Below, piece after piece: positions 34,970 through 46,434 of a stretch of 64,000 nucleotides of DNA. Below the pieces are notes generated by a model that was not told the origin of the DNA, did no database searches, and saw nothing but the letters and a program-made list of their open reading frames with translations. The first letter of the stretch is position 1; each line of letters begins with the position of its first letter. The position numbers were made by a program, and so were the translations under genes. Source of the DNA: Megaustenia siamemsis (Eukaryota; Mollusca; Gastropoda; Stylommatophora; Ariophantidae); contig JAVIAB010000051.1 of assembly GCA_032433765.1 (NCBI GenBank), positions 50,136,030 through 50,200,029 of the forward strand, written 5' to 3'.

Positions 34970-35611
34970 GTTCCACTCTCAGCTATACTATGTTTAATGC
35001 AGTTCTTGTGTTAAAATCCCAGCAATGCACTGCAGAAAGTAGTTACTGTCATTTCTGAGCCATGCTCTGAAGAAAGTACTTCTTCTGTTCACAGCTCAGT
35101 CATGCACTGCAGAAAGTAGTTCTTGCATTCTAGTTTTACCTCTGCACGTCAGAAACATGCTCTAGTGGTGAACTCACCAACATAGAAATTATTTCACAAT
35201 TTCAGCTTTCAGTCATGCTCCGTAAAAAGTTGTTCTTGTATTTAACTCTTCGCCATGCTTTACAGACAGCAGTTAATGTTTTCACATTTTGGCCATGCTC
35301 TGTGAAATGTAATTCTCATGTTGAACACTCAAACATGCTCTGGAAAAGATTGTCTTTGTGTTGAACTCTCAACTATGTTCTCTTGAAAGTAGTTCTTCCT
35401 TTCAGCTCTAAATTGTCTCAAATATGTTCTATTAAAAGACATTCTTATATTCAACTCTCAGCTATCTCAACTATGTTCTCTAGAAAGTAGTTCTTGCTTT
35501 CAGCTCTCAGCTGTCTCAACTATGTTCTATTAAAAGACATTCTTATATTCAACTCTCAGCTATCTCAACTATGTTCTCTAGAAAGTAGTTCTTGCTTTTG
35601 GCTCTCAGCTC
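34970..35611. repeat. Degenerate tandem repeat
   Basis: Diverged repeats built around agaaagtagttcttg and ctctcagc(t/c)atgctct phrases. The right end is better conserved: a block of about 100 bp containing tctattaaaagacattc is duplicated (35425 and 35524). This is an old minisatellite partly rehomogenised at one end. Confidence 0.75.
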
Positions 35612-36362
35612 CATGCAACCGAGCGATCCAAAGGTCTAGAAATCAACGTCACTAAGAAAGGCCTGAGTCTGAATAGTAAAAAAACAGAAGTAATGGTTAT
35701 ATCGAAGAAACAATCATCACCATCACGCAGCATAAAAATAAACAAGACAGATCTGAAACAAGTACAACGTTTCAAATACTTGGGAACAGTGATAACATCA
35801 GATGGAAGATGCAACACAGAAATAAAAAGCAGAATAGCTCAGGCCAAAATAGCATTTCAGAAAATGAAAAATATCTTATGCAACAAATCTATGTCAATAG
35901 AAGTGAGAAAGAGAGCTCATCGATGCTATATAGAACCAATTCTGACCTGGAATTCTGGAAGCGAATCATGACAATAGACAAACAATGAAAAGACGATTAG
36001 AGGCACAGAGATGGGATTTCTCAGAAGAATGTTGAAAGTTACTTGGACACCTAAAAAGACCAATGAGAAAGTTCTCAAAGAGGCCAACACAAAAAGGGAA
36101 CTCTTAAAAAACATCAGAAAGAAGCAATCAAATTTTTTTTATGGCACATCACGAGAAGAGGAAAGTTGGAATACTTGGTTACAACTGGCAAAATAAAAGG
36201 AAAGAGAGATCGCGGACGACAAAGAGAGAAAATACCGAAAAGCTTGGTGTCATGGCATGGAAAACAGTCAACAACAGAACTCATACGATGCACTGTGGAT
36301 AGAAGATTGTGGAAAGACATGATCGCCAACGCCAACCGGTACGGCACATGATGATGATGATT
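35612..36362 (+). mobile_element. RTE-like LINE, C-terminal end (family 1)
   Basis: Plus-strand ORFs in shifting frames. The first contains KTEVMVISKKQS, FKYLGTVITSDGRCNTEIKS and IAQAKIAFQKMKNILCNKSM; the second MLKVTWTPKKTNEKV; the third a C terminus RRLWKDMIANANRYGT. It ends in ATG/GAT triplets at 36351-36362. At least two frameshifts. It continues further 5' than the other family-1 copies but stops before the RT catalytic motifs. Confidence 0.9.
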
Positions 36363-36390
36363 TAGACCAAATGAAAAAAATTATGCACAT

Positions 36391-36538
36391 TTCATCTTCT
36401 GTCTTCACGTATTTTGATCATGCCAACTTGATGTGACATGATGGGTCAGGGAATATCATCATGACACACGATAAGTTAGTCGAATGGTTAGTTCTCGTAG
36501 TTGGCTGTGCGTAAAGATTTGTATCTTGAGTCTGCACC
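36391..36538. repeat. Left copy of direct repeat flanking a LINE
   Basis: About 148 bp repeated in direct orientation at 38018-38168, on the other side of the family-2 LINE. By eye there are about six substitutions and a 3-bp length difference. Shared landmarks are gtcttcacgtattttgat, gataagttagtcgaatgg and gtatcttgagtctgcacc. Confidence 0.9.
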
Positions 36539-38017
36539 GTCATCATTATCATCAAGTACCAAGCCTGCTGGCGTAGGTGATCATGTCTCTCCACAATTTT
36601 CGATCTCGAAAGTTATTTATCATTTCTGTTTTTTGACATTCTGCCAAGTCATTCTCTTAAGCTGTCTGGTATCTTTTCTCTTTGCTTCCCCCTATCTCTT
36701 CGTTCCTCAATTTTACCAGTTGTTACTATATATTCCAGCTTTTCTCTTCTCATTACATAGCCAAAAATGTTGATTGTTTCTTCCTAATATTGGAAATTAG
36801 CGTTTTTTTTATTGCTTTGGCCTTTTTCAGATCGTTTTCATTACTCTTCTTAGCTGTTGATGGTATTCTCAACATTCTTCTGTAAAACCACATTTCTACA
36901 GCCTCCAGTGATTTTCTTGTCTGTTGTCCTATTGTCCATGACTTACATCCATATGTTAAAACTGCTTCTACATAACATTTAAGAACTCTTTTTTTTTGTG
37001 TTTCTATTGTCAGAAATGGATTGCATAGCATCTTCCTAATTTTTTGGAAAGCTGCTTTTGCCTGAGCCATTCTGCATCTCACCTTTGTTGTACATCTTCC
37101 GTCTGAGGTTAACATTGTTCCAAAATATTTAAATTCAGTTACCTGTTTTAATATTGTTCCACTTGTCTTTTATTTGCACTGAAGTGATGTCTTTTTCTTT
37201 GTTGTTACCATTACTTCTGTCTTTTTGCTATTAAGGCCGAGTCCTTTATTTTGCTTTCTTTCACTATGTCTAACATTTCTTGTAACTCATTTTCACTCTT
37301 AGCGATTAAGACTGTATCATCAACATACCTTAAATTATTTATATTATGACCTCCGATTGTTATTCCAGACATGCCCCTTATGGATCTTAAAGTAATCTCA
37401 CTATAAATGTTAAACAAATCTGGTGACAGCACACAACCTTGCATAACACCCTGTTTTATTTGTTGAAACATTCCCAATTAGTTTCCAGTTCTTTTGACCG
37501 CTGTTTGTTGCCAGTACATGTTCTTTATTATTCTTAGATCTTTGCTCTCTACGTTTATGTTTTCTAAAATGTTGATTATCTCTTGGTGCTTTACTTTGTC
37601 AAATGCTTTGGTATAATCTATGAAACATAAATATATATCTGTTTTCACCTTTATGGCTCTTTCTACTAAAGATCTTATGATGTATACGGCATTACTTGTT
37701 CCTTTATCGCTAACAAAACCACACTGTTCATCACTAATTTCTGGACTGATTTTGTTTCGCACTCTTCGCATGAAAGTAAAGCGGTACAGGCGTAATACCG
37801 ACCACATTACCCCAAAAATCATGTGTAGAAGGTTTGTAAAATTTATTGTCATTAACACCATATTCCTTATACGCCATTTGGCGTGATGGGGGCTCTTTAT
37901 TTCTTTTTTTTTACTCTTCGCATGATAATTCTTAGTAATATCTTAATCATGTGACTCATAAGGCTTATTGTGCGATAATCATCGCATTCAATGGCACCAT
38001 ATTTCTTTGGTAAGACT
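36539..38017 (-). mobile_element. RTE-like LINE with RT domain (family 2)
   Basis: The minus strand carries three main ORF pieces. 37861-37478 holds FIDYTKAFDKVKHQEI (motif A). 37477-37211 holds QGCVLSPDLFNIYSEITLRS (motif B) and RYVDDTVLIAKSENEL (the YxDD catalytic box). 37115-36753 holds the post-RT MLTSDGRCTTKVRCRMAQAK and MWFYRRMLRIPSTAKKSNEN segments. The triplet tail is at 36540-36556. A 5'-truncated SINE A interrupts it at 37774-37912. Frameshifts make it inactive. It is bracketed by a duplication of about 148 bp. Confidence 0.92.
37774..37912 (+). mobile_element. 5'-truncated SINE A nested in a LINE
   Basis: Only the SINE body and tail are present (aagtaaagcgg to a T-rich tail); the tRNA-like head is missing. 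A perfect 13-bp target duplication, actcttcgcatga, at 37761-37773 and 37913-37925 proves insertion by target-primed reverse transcription into the family-2 LINE. Confidence 0.95.
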
Positions 38018-38168
38018 TTCATCTTCTTCTGTCTTCACGTATTTTGATAATGCCAACTTGATGTGACATGATGGCTCTGGGAATATCATCATAACACACG
38101 ATAAGTTAGTCGAATGGTTAGTACTCGTAGTTGGCTGTGCGTAAAGATTTGTATCTTGAGTCTGCACC
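38018..38168. repeat. Right copy of direct repeat flanking a LINE
   Basis: Partner of 36391-36538 (see there). It lies immediately at the 5' truncation point of the LINE. Confidence 0.9.
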
Positions 38169-38234
38169 TTAGCTGACACATTCCATCTTAGGCAGACTGG
38201 TTCTTTGTTGGGTTAGGAGTTTTCCTTCTTGTAG

Positions 38235-38545
38235 GGTGAATGCCAACCAGTCCTATTAAGCCCAGTGCCTTGACACGAGAACCAAACGCTAGAGAACATT
38301 GTCAACTCAGGTACCTACCTGTTGACCGTGTTCTCTATCGTTTGGTTCTCGTTGCAAGACGATGTGCCGAGAAGTACTATTTCGATCCTGCTGCGGACTA
38401 TCTATTGTTCTTTATTTATTTTATTTTGTTTACTATTTGTGATGTTTTCCGAATGTTGTAAACATACCTCTTCCTCTGAAATTATTCTCTGATCCAGCAT
38501 TTTTGAAGTTTCCCTCTATAATAATTTATTATTATTTGCCTTCTG
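38235..38545 (+). mobile_element. SINE B with inverted extra head
   Basis: 38320-38545 is a SINE B: gttgaccgtgttctctatcg, box B-like tttcgatcctgc, then the conserved aaacatacctcttcctctg body and an attattattt tail. Immediately upstream, about 38262-38312 is the reverse complement of the head (gagaaccaaacgctagagaa), so two heads face each other around 38315. Confidence 0.85.
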
Positions 38546-39930
38546 TTGAGCGCATCCTGCCCGTGGTTTTGGTCTAGGTGTTCTTCTCTTCACCTGATGA
38601 AAACCGTTAAGTAGCAGTGGTTTGTTTTCTAGGGCGTACCTTTCACACCGATAGAGTTCTTAACGCGGCTCTTACCAGCTCGGCTTACCCTTATCATTGG
38701 CCACATGGTAGGAGAGGCTTTCCGCCGGTCTTTAGTTTGTTAAATCCGCAGTTTCGCCGATATGAGAAACTTCATTTTGTACAAGTAAATGGCAGCCCCA
38801 TAGATTCTGCCTCGGTTCAGAGCTCTGGCTACATTTGACACCGCAGTTATTTGTGAGTTCCTTCAAGTATTTTCAAAGATGTAGTTTACCATGTAGAACA
38901 ACTTACAGATAGGGCAATTTGATCTTTCTTGCTGCTATTGATCGTTAGTTTGGGATATTCGTCAATTCTCTATGTTTCAGGTACAAGAAAAGCTATACTG
39001 CGTTTCAAAGCAATGAAAGAAGATGTTCATTCTACGTTATAAAAGAGAACCTGATTGGTTAGTATATCATTATTTTGAAGTTCGTTCCAGCTTTTCTGAT
39101 AACAAATGGGTAACGCCTTTACTGATTATAACACATGTATAATATTTACTTGCAACAAAAAATATTTGCATAATTATCACACTAATAACAAGTTTATGTC
39201 ATTGTTATAGATAACAAACTGATATTCTTCATCCTATAACGACACACACGCACTCATACAACCGTCTCATTTAACATTCTTCCTGACACAAAAGAAATGT
39301 TGGTTTTTCACCATGGTCTGCGTTCCTTCAAAGGTCGCATCTTCACGTCACTAGCGAGAGAATTACGAGACAGACTGACTTTATGAACAAAATATCATGA
39401 GTTTCATGGTTCCATTGCGAAAACAAAAACTTTCTTCAGATCGACACTGACACGAAGTTTACCCAGATGCTGGGCCATAACCGTTACTTCCCTTTATGGC
39501 TGAATGGGAGAATTATTTTCTTATTCCTACCAGACCTTCACACCCCCCCCCCCCTATTCTCTTATATACCTTAGAATGTAACGATAACGAGAGCACTTTG
39601 GGATGAGGATCTCTAACTTTCTCATCCACGTCAAAAATCGGCATTCCTGTTTCAGAATCATTGCATCCAGTTACACATTTTGTTACCTTCCTTGAAACAT
39701 TGTCGCACTATGTTACTTCCGCCTCCATTAGGTCTAGTGATACCCACAGCTAACTCCTCTACGAATCTAATCACTGGTCTTATTTGAACTTGTTCTTTCA
39801 ACTTATTCAATTCTCCTCATTGATAGCATGATGGTTTTTGGTCAGGGTTCACCTTAAGTTGGATTTTATTTGTCATCATAATTAGCCTGAAAAAGTTCTA
39901 GATTCTGCTCTGATAAGAGTTCACTGGGTC
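38546..39930. other. No recognised gene
   Basis: A 73-codon ORF at 38617-38838 has no recognised motif. A C homopolymer lies at about 39543-39554. No repeats or transposon ends seen. Confidence 0.5.
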
Positions 39931-40305
39931 TCTAGACTTTATTACTTCATCCACATGCTCTTCACATGTTATGTGTTCCTATTTCTAGTCTAGACTTTAT
40001 TACTTCATATACATGCTCTTCACATGATATATGTTCCTATTTCTAGTCTAGACTTTATTACTCATCTACATGCTCTTCACATGTTATGTGTTCCTTTTTC
40101 TAGTCTAGACTTTATTACTTCATCTACATGCTCTTCACATGTTATGTGTTCCTATTTCTAGTCTAGACTTTATTACTCATCTACATGCTCTTCACATGTT
40201 ATGTGTTCCTATTTCTAGTCTAGACTTTACTACTCATCTACATGCTCTTCACATGTTATGTGTTCATATTTCTCGTCTAGACTATTATTTCATCTACCTG
40301 CCCTT
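39931..40305. repeat. 58-bp minisatellite, about 6 copies
   Basis: Units of 56-58 bp (tctagactttattac ... catgctcttcacatgttatg). The last unit is diverged. Confidence 0.93.
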
Positions 40306-41049
40306 CCTCTGAGTTTATGAAAGTGTACACGTTTTAAATTGATTACCGTTTTGTTAGCGATGTTTCAGTAAACTAATACTTAAGTAAAGCAATATTTTTA
40401 AATATCGCCAGAATGACAATTTTCATGTTTCTGTGACAAATTTTTTGCACATTTAAGATAAAACTTAACTTAATTATCTCAATGACATCAAATTGGTACC
40501 ATATATATGTTGCATTTCTGTAATAATAAAATAATCAAGACATATAAAATGGCATTGATAAAGAGCTGTGTATAACGTTATTACACATTGAAAAATGTTA
40601 ACAAACAAGTCTTTTGTGTAGGAGAATACCAGGAAAAGTGCATTGATTGCCTCACAGAAGTGTTGGTTTTCTTTTGCCCATGATATAGAACACAACAGAG
40701 TCTATGAGGTCGACGTATTTATTATTGCTCCATAGCAGTTGGAACCTTAATTCCATGTCAGTCTGTCTGGCTCCTGTCATCTATTCTAGGCGTATCGTGT
40801 ATGCACGACCGACCTTAAGTTGCCGACACACGCATCTTCAGATTACACCCACAAACCCAATGTAAATTTCCGATTCACCACGTGACTGGCCCTTAGTTGT
40901 CAGCCTCGTTCTAAAAGCTGGAATTTACAAGCGACACTACCAGTAACCTTCGAGGGAATATGCCCCCGGCTACATGACATCACTGGTTCTCAATATGTTT
41001 CTGCGGATCACAATGTTGATTCTGTTGTTTAATTCGTAGTACCCTTTGT
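40306..41049. other. No recognised feature
   Basis: AT-rich on the left and GC-richer after 40740. A 73-codon minus-strand ORF (40474-40695) has no recognised motif. Confidence 0.45.
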
Positions 41050-41704
41050 TGTGTACACTATGTAGACGGCACTGTTGTAAACAGCGTCAGTGATTTTTGT
41101 ATATGGTTAACACTGTACAGACAGCACTTTTGTACAAGACGTCAGTAGTATAGTGGTAAAGACAATGGAGACGCAACTGTTGTATAATGCGTCAGTAGTA
41201 TAGTAGTACACACAATTTAGACGTCACTGTTGTACAACGCGTCAGTAGTATTGTAGTAAACACAATTTAGACAGCACTGTTGTCAACGAGTCAGTAGTAT
41301 AGTGGTAAGCACAATTTAGACAGCACTGTTGTCAACGAGTCAGTAGTATAGTGGTAAACACAATTTAGACAGCACTGTTGTACAACTCGTCAGTAGTGTA
41401 GTGGTAAACACAATTTAGACAGCACTGTTGTACAACTCGTCAGTAGTGTAGTGGTAAACACAATTTAGACAGCACTGTTGTACAACGCGTCAGTAGTATA
41501 TTGGTAAACACAATTTAGACAGCACTGTTTGTACAACGCGTTAGTGGTATAGGGGTGAACACAATTTAAACAGCACTGTTTGTACAATGCGTTAGTGTTA
41601 TAGGGGTGAACACAATTTAAACAGCACTGTTTGTACAACGCGTTAGTGGTATAGGGGTGAACACAATTTAGACAGCACTGTTTGTACAACGCGTTAGTAG
41701 TATA
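41050..41704. repeat. 50-51-bp minisatellite, about 13 copies
   Basis: Units of about 50 bp (agcactgttgtacaacgcg then gtcagtagtatagtgg). The right part is 51 bp, a multiple of three, giving an artefactual minus-strand ORF of repeated YKQCCLNCVHPYTTNAL. Homogeneity rises toward the right end. Confidence 0.93.
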
Positions 41705-42288
41705 GTTTCTTCTTTTTCTACCTTTTTTAGCTCCCAGTGGAGCATAGGTCTTCAACAAACACTTTCCAAGTCATTCTGTTTTTTTGCCATTATTTTAAGA
41801 TCATTCCATGTCTTCCCCATCATCTTCATATCTGCTTCTATCTGTCTTCTCCAAAAAATCCTTGGTCTTCCTCTTTGTCTTTTCCCCTGGGGATTCCAAA
41901 AAAGGGCCTGTTGTGCAATACTCTCAGTTGGCTTCCGTAGCGTGTGTCCTATCCAGTGCCATCGTCTTCGCTGTATCTCTTTATCACTGGTATTTGACTG
42001 GTACATTTCCATAATTCTATGTTAATGATTTTGTCCTGCCATTTCCATCCTTTTATTCTGCGTAAGCATCCATTAATGAAAGTCTGTATCTTCGTAATTG
42101 TCAATTTTGTTGTTCTCCGTGTTTCAAAGCCATATAATATGACTGACTTAACATTTGAGTTGAAAATTTTTATTTTTGTATTTAGCCTAATTTCTTTGGA
42201 TTTCCATATGTTTTCCAGTGCAATAAAAGCTCCTCTTCCTTTTGATATCCTTATTTTGGTATCATTTTCTGTTCCTTCCTCGAAAGTG
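41705..42288 (-). mobile_element. LINE C-terminal end (family 4)
   Basis: Minus-strand translation shows KIRISKGRGAFIALENIWKS, then LRRIKGW, and a final open 86-codon part with RRRWHWIGHTLRKPTESIAQ, LFWNPQGKRQRGRPRIFW and a CLLKTYAPLGAKKG end. This is a well-known C-terminal type in animal non-LTR retrotransposons. It is 5'-truncated exactly where the polymerase inverted repeat begins. No target duplication was seen. Confidence 0.85.
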
Positions 42289-42289
42289 G

Positions 42290-45200
42290 GTAGTGAAAAT
42301 AGTTAAATATCTAGAGGCGTAGTTGAGACGTTATCATCAGCTACCTACCTTTTGTATAGAAATACGAAAAAGCATTTCTTGTTTGATTGTAGGAAAATAT
42401 AGAATTATTTAAGACTTTGGAACCTACATTTTTCCCACCCTTGGCCTTTTGTGTGTCGAGGGCGTCTAAAACATATCTTTATCTAATTTGTTGTGTTGCT
42501 TACTTAACCCTTTCCAACTGATTTTATCATAATCAACACTACAATTATACGTCTTACTACATAAGCTAACAAGGGTTGTCCTTTCGTACTCTAATTTAAA
42601 AGGACCAGCGTTCATTTGGTATATGCTTTAACACCCTTACATCTTATACAGTGTGTCTTGCTAACATGTTCATCTCAAAACTTGGCAGGAAACCAGTCTT
42701 TATATTCTCTATTAAACTCATCCTGCAGACCTGACTTAACTATGTCCTCTGACTTAGGTGCGCTTAAAGTCAAGTATAAACTATCGGTATCTGTTTCACA
42801 TAACTGAAAGCCGGACCTATCTACAAACTTTTCTAACAACTCGAAATAAAAATCTAACATGCTAACATGATTGGCCTTATTAGTTAGAGTCTTCCAGTAT
42901 GCCGAATTTCAAGGACCTTCATCATATCGCTGACTATAAAATTATTTCCATGTAAATCCCCAACCCTCCTAGCGTCAGAAACCATTTCTCCGAAAAGTTT
43001 AAAACAACTAAGCTGTTGTTCCATAACTTGATATTTTTTTTTATACTGCTAGCTCATGATCTAAATAGCACTTTAATAGCGCTGTTGCCAAAACAATTTT
43101 TCCCTGACATAACTACCGATTTGGGTGCGACGAGAGATCGACAACAAATTATGTTTGAGGGCATATCATTATCAAGTACCGGGCCTGCTGGGGTAGGTGA
43201 GCATTTATCTCCACAACTTTCGATCTCGACAGTTATTTATCATTACTGTTGTTAACCTTCTGCCAAGCCATTCTCTTAAGCTGTCTGGTATATATTTTTT
43301 CTCATTGCTTCCTTCAATCTCTTGGTCCCTCAATTTTCCCAGTTGTTACAATATATTCCAGTTGTTCCCTTCTGATTACATGGCCAAAAAATGATGATTG
43401 TTTCATCCTAATATTGGAAATTAGCTCTCTTTTTGCTTTGGCCTCTTTCAGAACGTTTTGATTACTATTCTTTGCTGTCCATGGTATTCTCAACATTCTT
43501 AGGTAAAATAACATTTACACAGACAATAGTGATTTCTTGTCTGTTGTCCTATTGTCCATGATTCACATCCATATGTTAAAACTGGCTCTACATAACATTT
43601 ACGAACTATTTTCCTTGTTTCTATTGTCAAAAATGGATTGCATAGTATCTTCCTCATTTTTTGGAAAGCTGCTTTTGCCTGAGCAATTCTGCATCTCACA
43701 TCATTAGTACATCTTCCGTCTGAGGTTAACAAAGTTCCCAAATATTTATATTCATTTACCTGTTTTAATATTTTTCCACTTGTCTTTATTTTGCAGTGGT
43801 GATGTCTTTTTCTTTGTTGTTATTACTACTGTCTTTTTGCTATTAAGGCTAAGTCCTTTATTTTTGCTTTCTTTCACTATAATTTCTAACATTTCTTGTA
43901 ACTCATTTTCACTCTTAGTGATTAAGACAGTATCATCAGCATACCTTAGATTATTTATATTATGACCTCCAATTTTTATTCAAAATATGACCCTTATGGA
44001 TCTTAAAATAATCTCACTATACATATTAAACTAACCTGGTGACAGCACACAACCTTGCCTAACACCCTGTTTTATTTGTTGAAACATTCCCAATTGGTTA
44101 CAGTTCTTATGGCCGCTATTTGGTGCCAATACATTTTCTTTATTATTCTTAGATCTTTGCTGTCTACGTTTATGCTTTCTGAAATTGTGATTATTTTTTG
44201 TGCTTTACTTTGTCAAATGCTTTGGTACAATGTATGAAAAATAATTATAGATCTGTTTTAAACTCTATGGCTCTTTCTACTAAAGATCTTTTGATGAATA
44301 TGTCTTTGCTCGTTCCTTTACCTCTAACAAAATCAAACTATTCATCACTAATTTCTTGACTGATTTTGTTTCGCACTCTTCACATGATGATTCTTAGTAA
44401 TATGACCATGGTAGAGACAGCGATGGAAATTGTAGGCTATTCTATTCATTTTATCCCAGCCATCTACGGGAATATTCCATTCACCTAACAGAAACTAGTT
44501 AAAATGAGTTTTCAACTCCACTCCTTTTTGATTATCGAACCAAGTTAAACACTCTCTACTTTGTTGAACATAATAGTTATCTTTTTTACCCTAACCCCTG
44601 TCTCCATTCTTCTAATAATTGAGTAATCTGTTGGCATTGGGTTAATCAGGGCCCAAAATACAACGCGTTGGCGTCGTAACCTTGGATGTATTAGACCAGC
44701 TTTCGTCCCCTAATAAACGTTTTGACTACCTCGTGATACCTGTGAAATATTATTCTGTAACACCACTACGATATTCTCGTAAATTGTTGTGTGTAGATTC
44801 GCCGTTTCCTCGAACATAAACTAAACATTACACTCGTGTCAACGGTCTTAAAAAGATACTTTAAGCAGCACCCGGTACCGAAATGGCGTGTTAAAAACAG
44901 TCCACTCCCTGCTTCCCATAAAAGCGAACCTGCTGCTCTAATGCTTCTAAGAAGGGGACTACATCTTTATTATTATACCAAATTAGAAAGTCCCTAAAAA
45001 CTAGCAATGTTATTATTCTTCCAGGCCATTTTGCAATACTTATAAGCCTCTTTGGAAATGTTGGAATTCTTTAATGACGAATAAAATGCTTCTTTTGTGG
45101 GTAATTCCGTCTCGTTTAAATTTTGTTGATCGTCAATATAATCATAACAAAAGTAACACTTTGTCTCGCTAATGTTCTAAGCTGCAAGATATTTACTATA

Positions 45201-46330
45201 GCTAAACCATGGGGCTAGATAGTTTACTATATCTAAGAATTTTAGATTCTGCGTTGCAATACACATACAATTATTGTTTCTATTAACTGTAAATTTGAAG
45301 GGTTTTGCTACTTTGTGCTCTCCTTCCATTTTATCCACTTCTTCGTTGACCTCGGCTTCTGCATCCATACTATCTCCTTCTTCGCTCACTTGCGCTGTGG
45401 CGGCCATGAAGTGTTTTATTAAATAGGGCTTAACGACGTTAACGTCATATTTCCCCGAATTAAAACCTATCACTGGAAGCCATTTTAAATACTCATTAAA
45501 CCTTGCTATTAGCTTGTTTTTGTTCAGATCATGAAATTGAGTAAAAATACTATCAAACCGACCTCGCATTAACGAGTAGTCCTTATCACCTATACTAGCG
45601 AGATAATCAGCATCTGGCTAACTAATATCTGCGGGTCACCATTGGTTATGAAGCATTTTGGTGCCTCCCACCCTGGGACATTTCACGTTATAGAACAGGA
45701 GAAGAACCTGTGTTTAGCTACAAAGCTAGTCGAGTGCGTCTCTTTGGGGAACATTCCTACTATTGAAATAATATTCATAACCGAATGTTGCCTTGATGGA
45801 TTAAAGAAAAGACTCTGTGTACTTATCCCTTCAGCACATGATTGCATATCATACACTGTCAGGTGAAGAGTATATCCCACCCGTGGATGTTTCTACAGTC
45901 ATATTGCCATTACAAGTTTTTTTCGTGCCTATCCATACACCCAAACATTTCCCACAATTTTCCACATTTTCCACAAGAAAAGCTTTTACTCGCGCTAGAA
46001 AGATCGTTTATATAAAAGAAGTGGTTTTTGTAAAGCAAAAGACGGAGAGTTTATGTATAACAACTGGTGCTTCTCATAACGATACGCAAGACTTGTTCAG
46101 AATCAAATTCAAAAATATCTATATTTGCTGAAAAACAATTTTCTAAGAAGGGTATTTCGACCAGAGTTACACCGGGAAAGTTACCTAACATTAGAGACAG
46201 GTTAAGCTGTTTGAAAAGTAGCCTCGAAGCCTTCCTAACATTATTAATTGGAATTCCTCTGGATAGCTAGACAACGGAAGAAACATAGATTATCATCTTA
46301 GACTTTCGAATGGGAATCGGTTTGAATGGT
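42290..46330 (-). pseudogene. Family B DNA polymerase relic, Polinton-like, left arm
   Basis: Broken gene, N to C terminus from about 46330 down to 42300, interrupted by a LINE at 43160-44400. In order: a DDNLCFFRCLAIQRN-like segment (about 46290); a C-x2-C zinc-finger-like FSCGKCGKLWEMFG (about 45960); an exonuclease region with VIGFNSGKYDVNVVKPYL (45177-45569); polymerase motif A YDANALYF (about 44680); and motif C ETDTDSLYLTLSAPKSEDIV (42675-42860, both Asp retained). This order fits the viral/organellar protein-primed polymerase type found in Polinton/Maverick elements. It has multiple stops and frameshifts, and LINE insertion apparently removed about 430 bp. No capsid, protease or integrase partner was recognised here. 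Confidence 0.82.
43160..44400 (-). mobile_element. RTE-like LINE inside the polymerase relic (family 2)
   Basis: The minus strand has a post-RT region with MLRIPWTAKNSNQNVLKEAK and FGHVIRREQLEYIVTTGKIE. Upstream are DGRCTNDVRCRIAQAKAAFQ, a YADDT-like box near 43935 and motif A remnants near 44210. Both junctions fall within polymerase coding sequence: 44402 resumes with ccatggtagagacagcgatg, which matches the right arm at about 48925. Stops throughout; 5'-truncated. Confidence 0.9.
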
Positions 46331-46434
46331 ATTAATATCATGGTTAGATGCAATGTAGGGTGGGATATTTAGCAGACACCCTGTAGGATAATATTGAAAT
46401 TTATAAAAATATATAAACACTCGTACTGACTAAC

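Noticed and set aside
41465..41758. Cys-rich repeat ORF (CCLNC)
   Set aside because: It translates the 51-bp tandem repeat and runs into a LINE; no signal peptide or gene structure.
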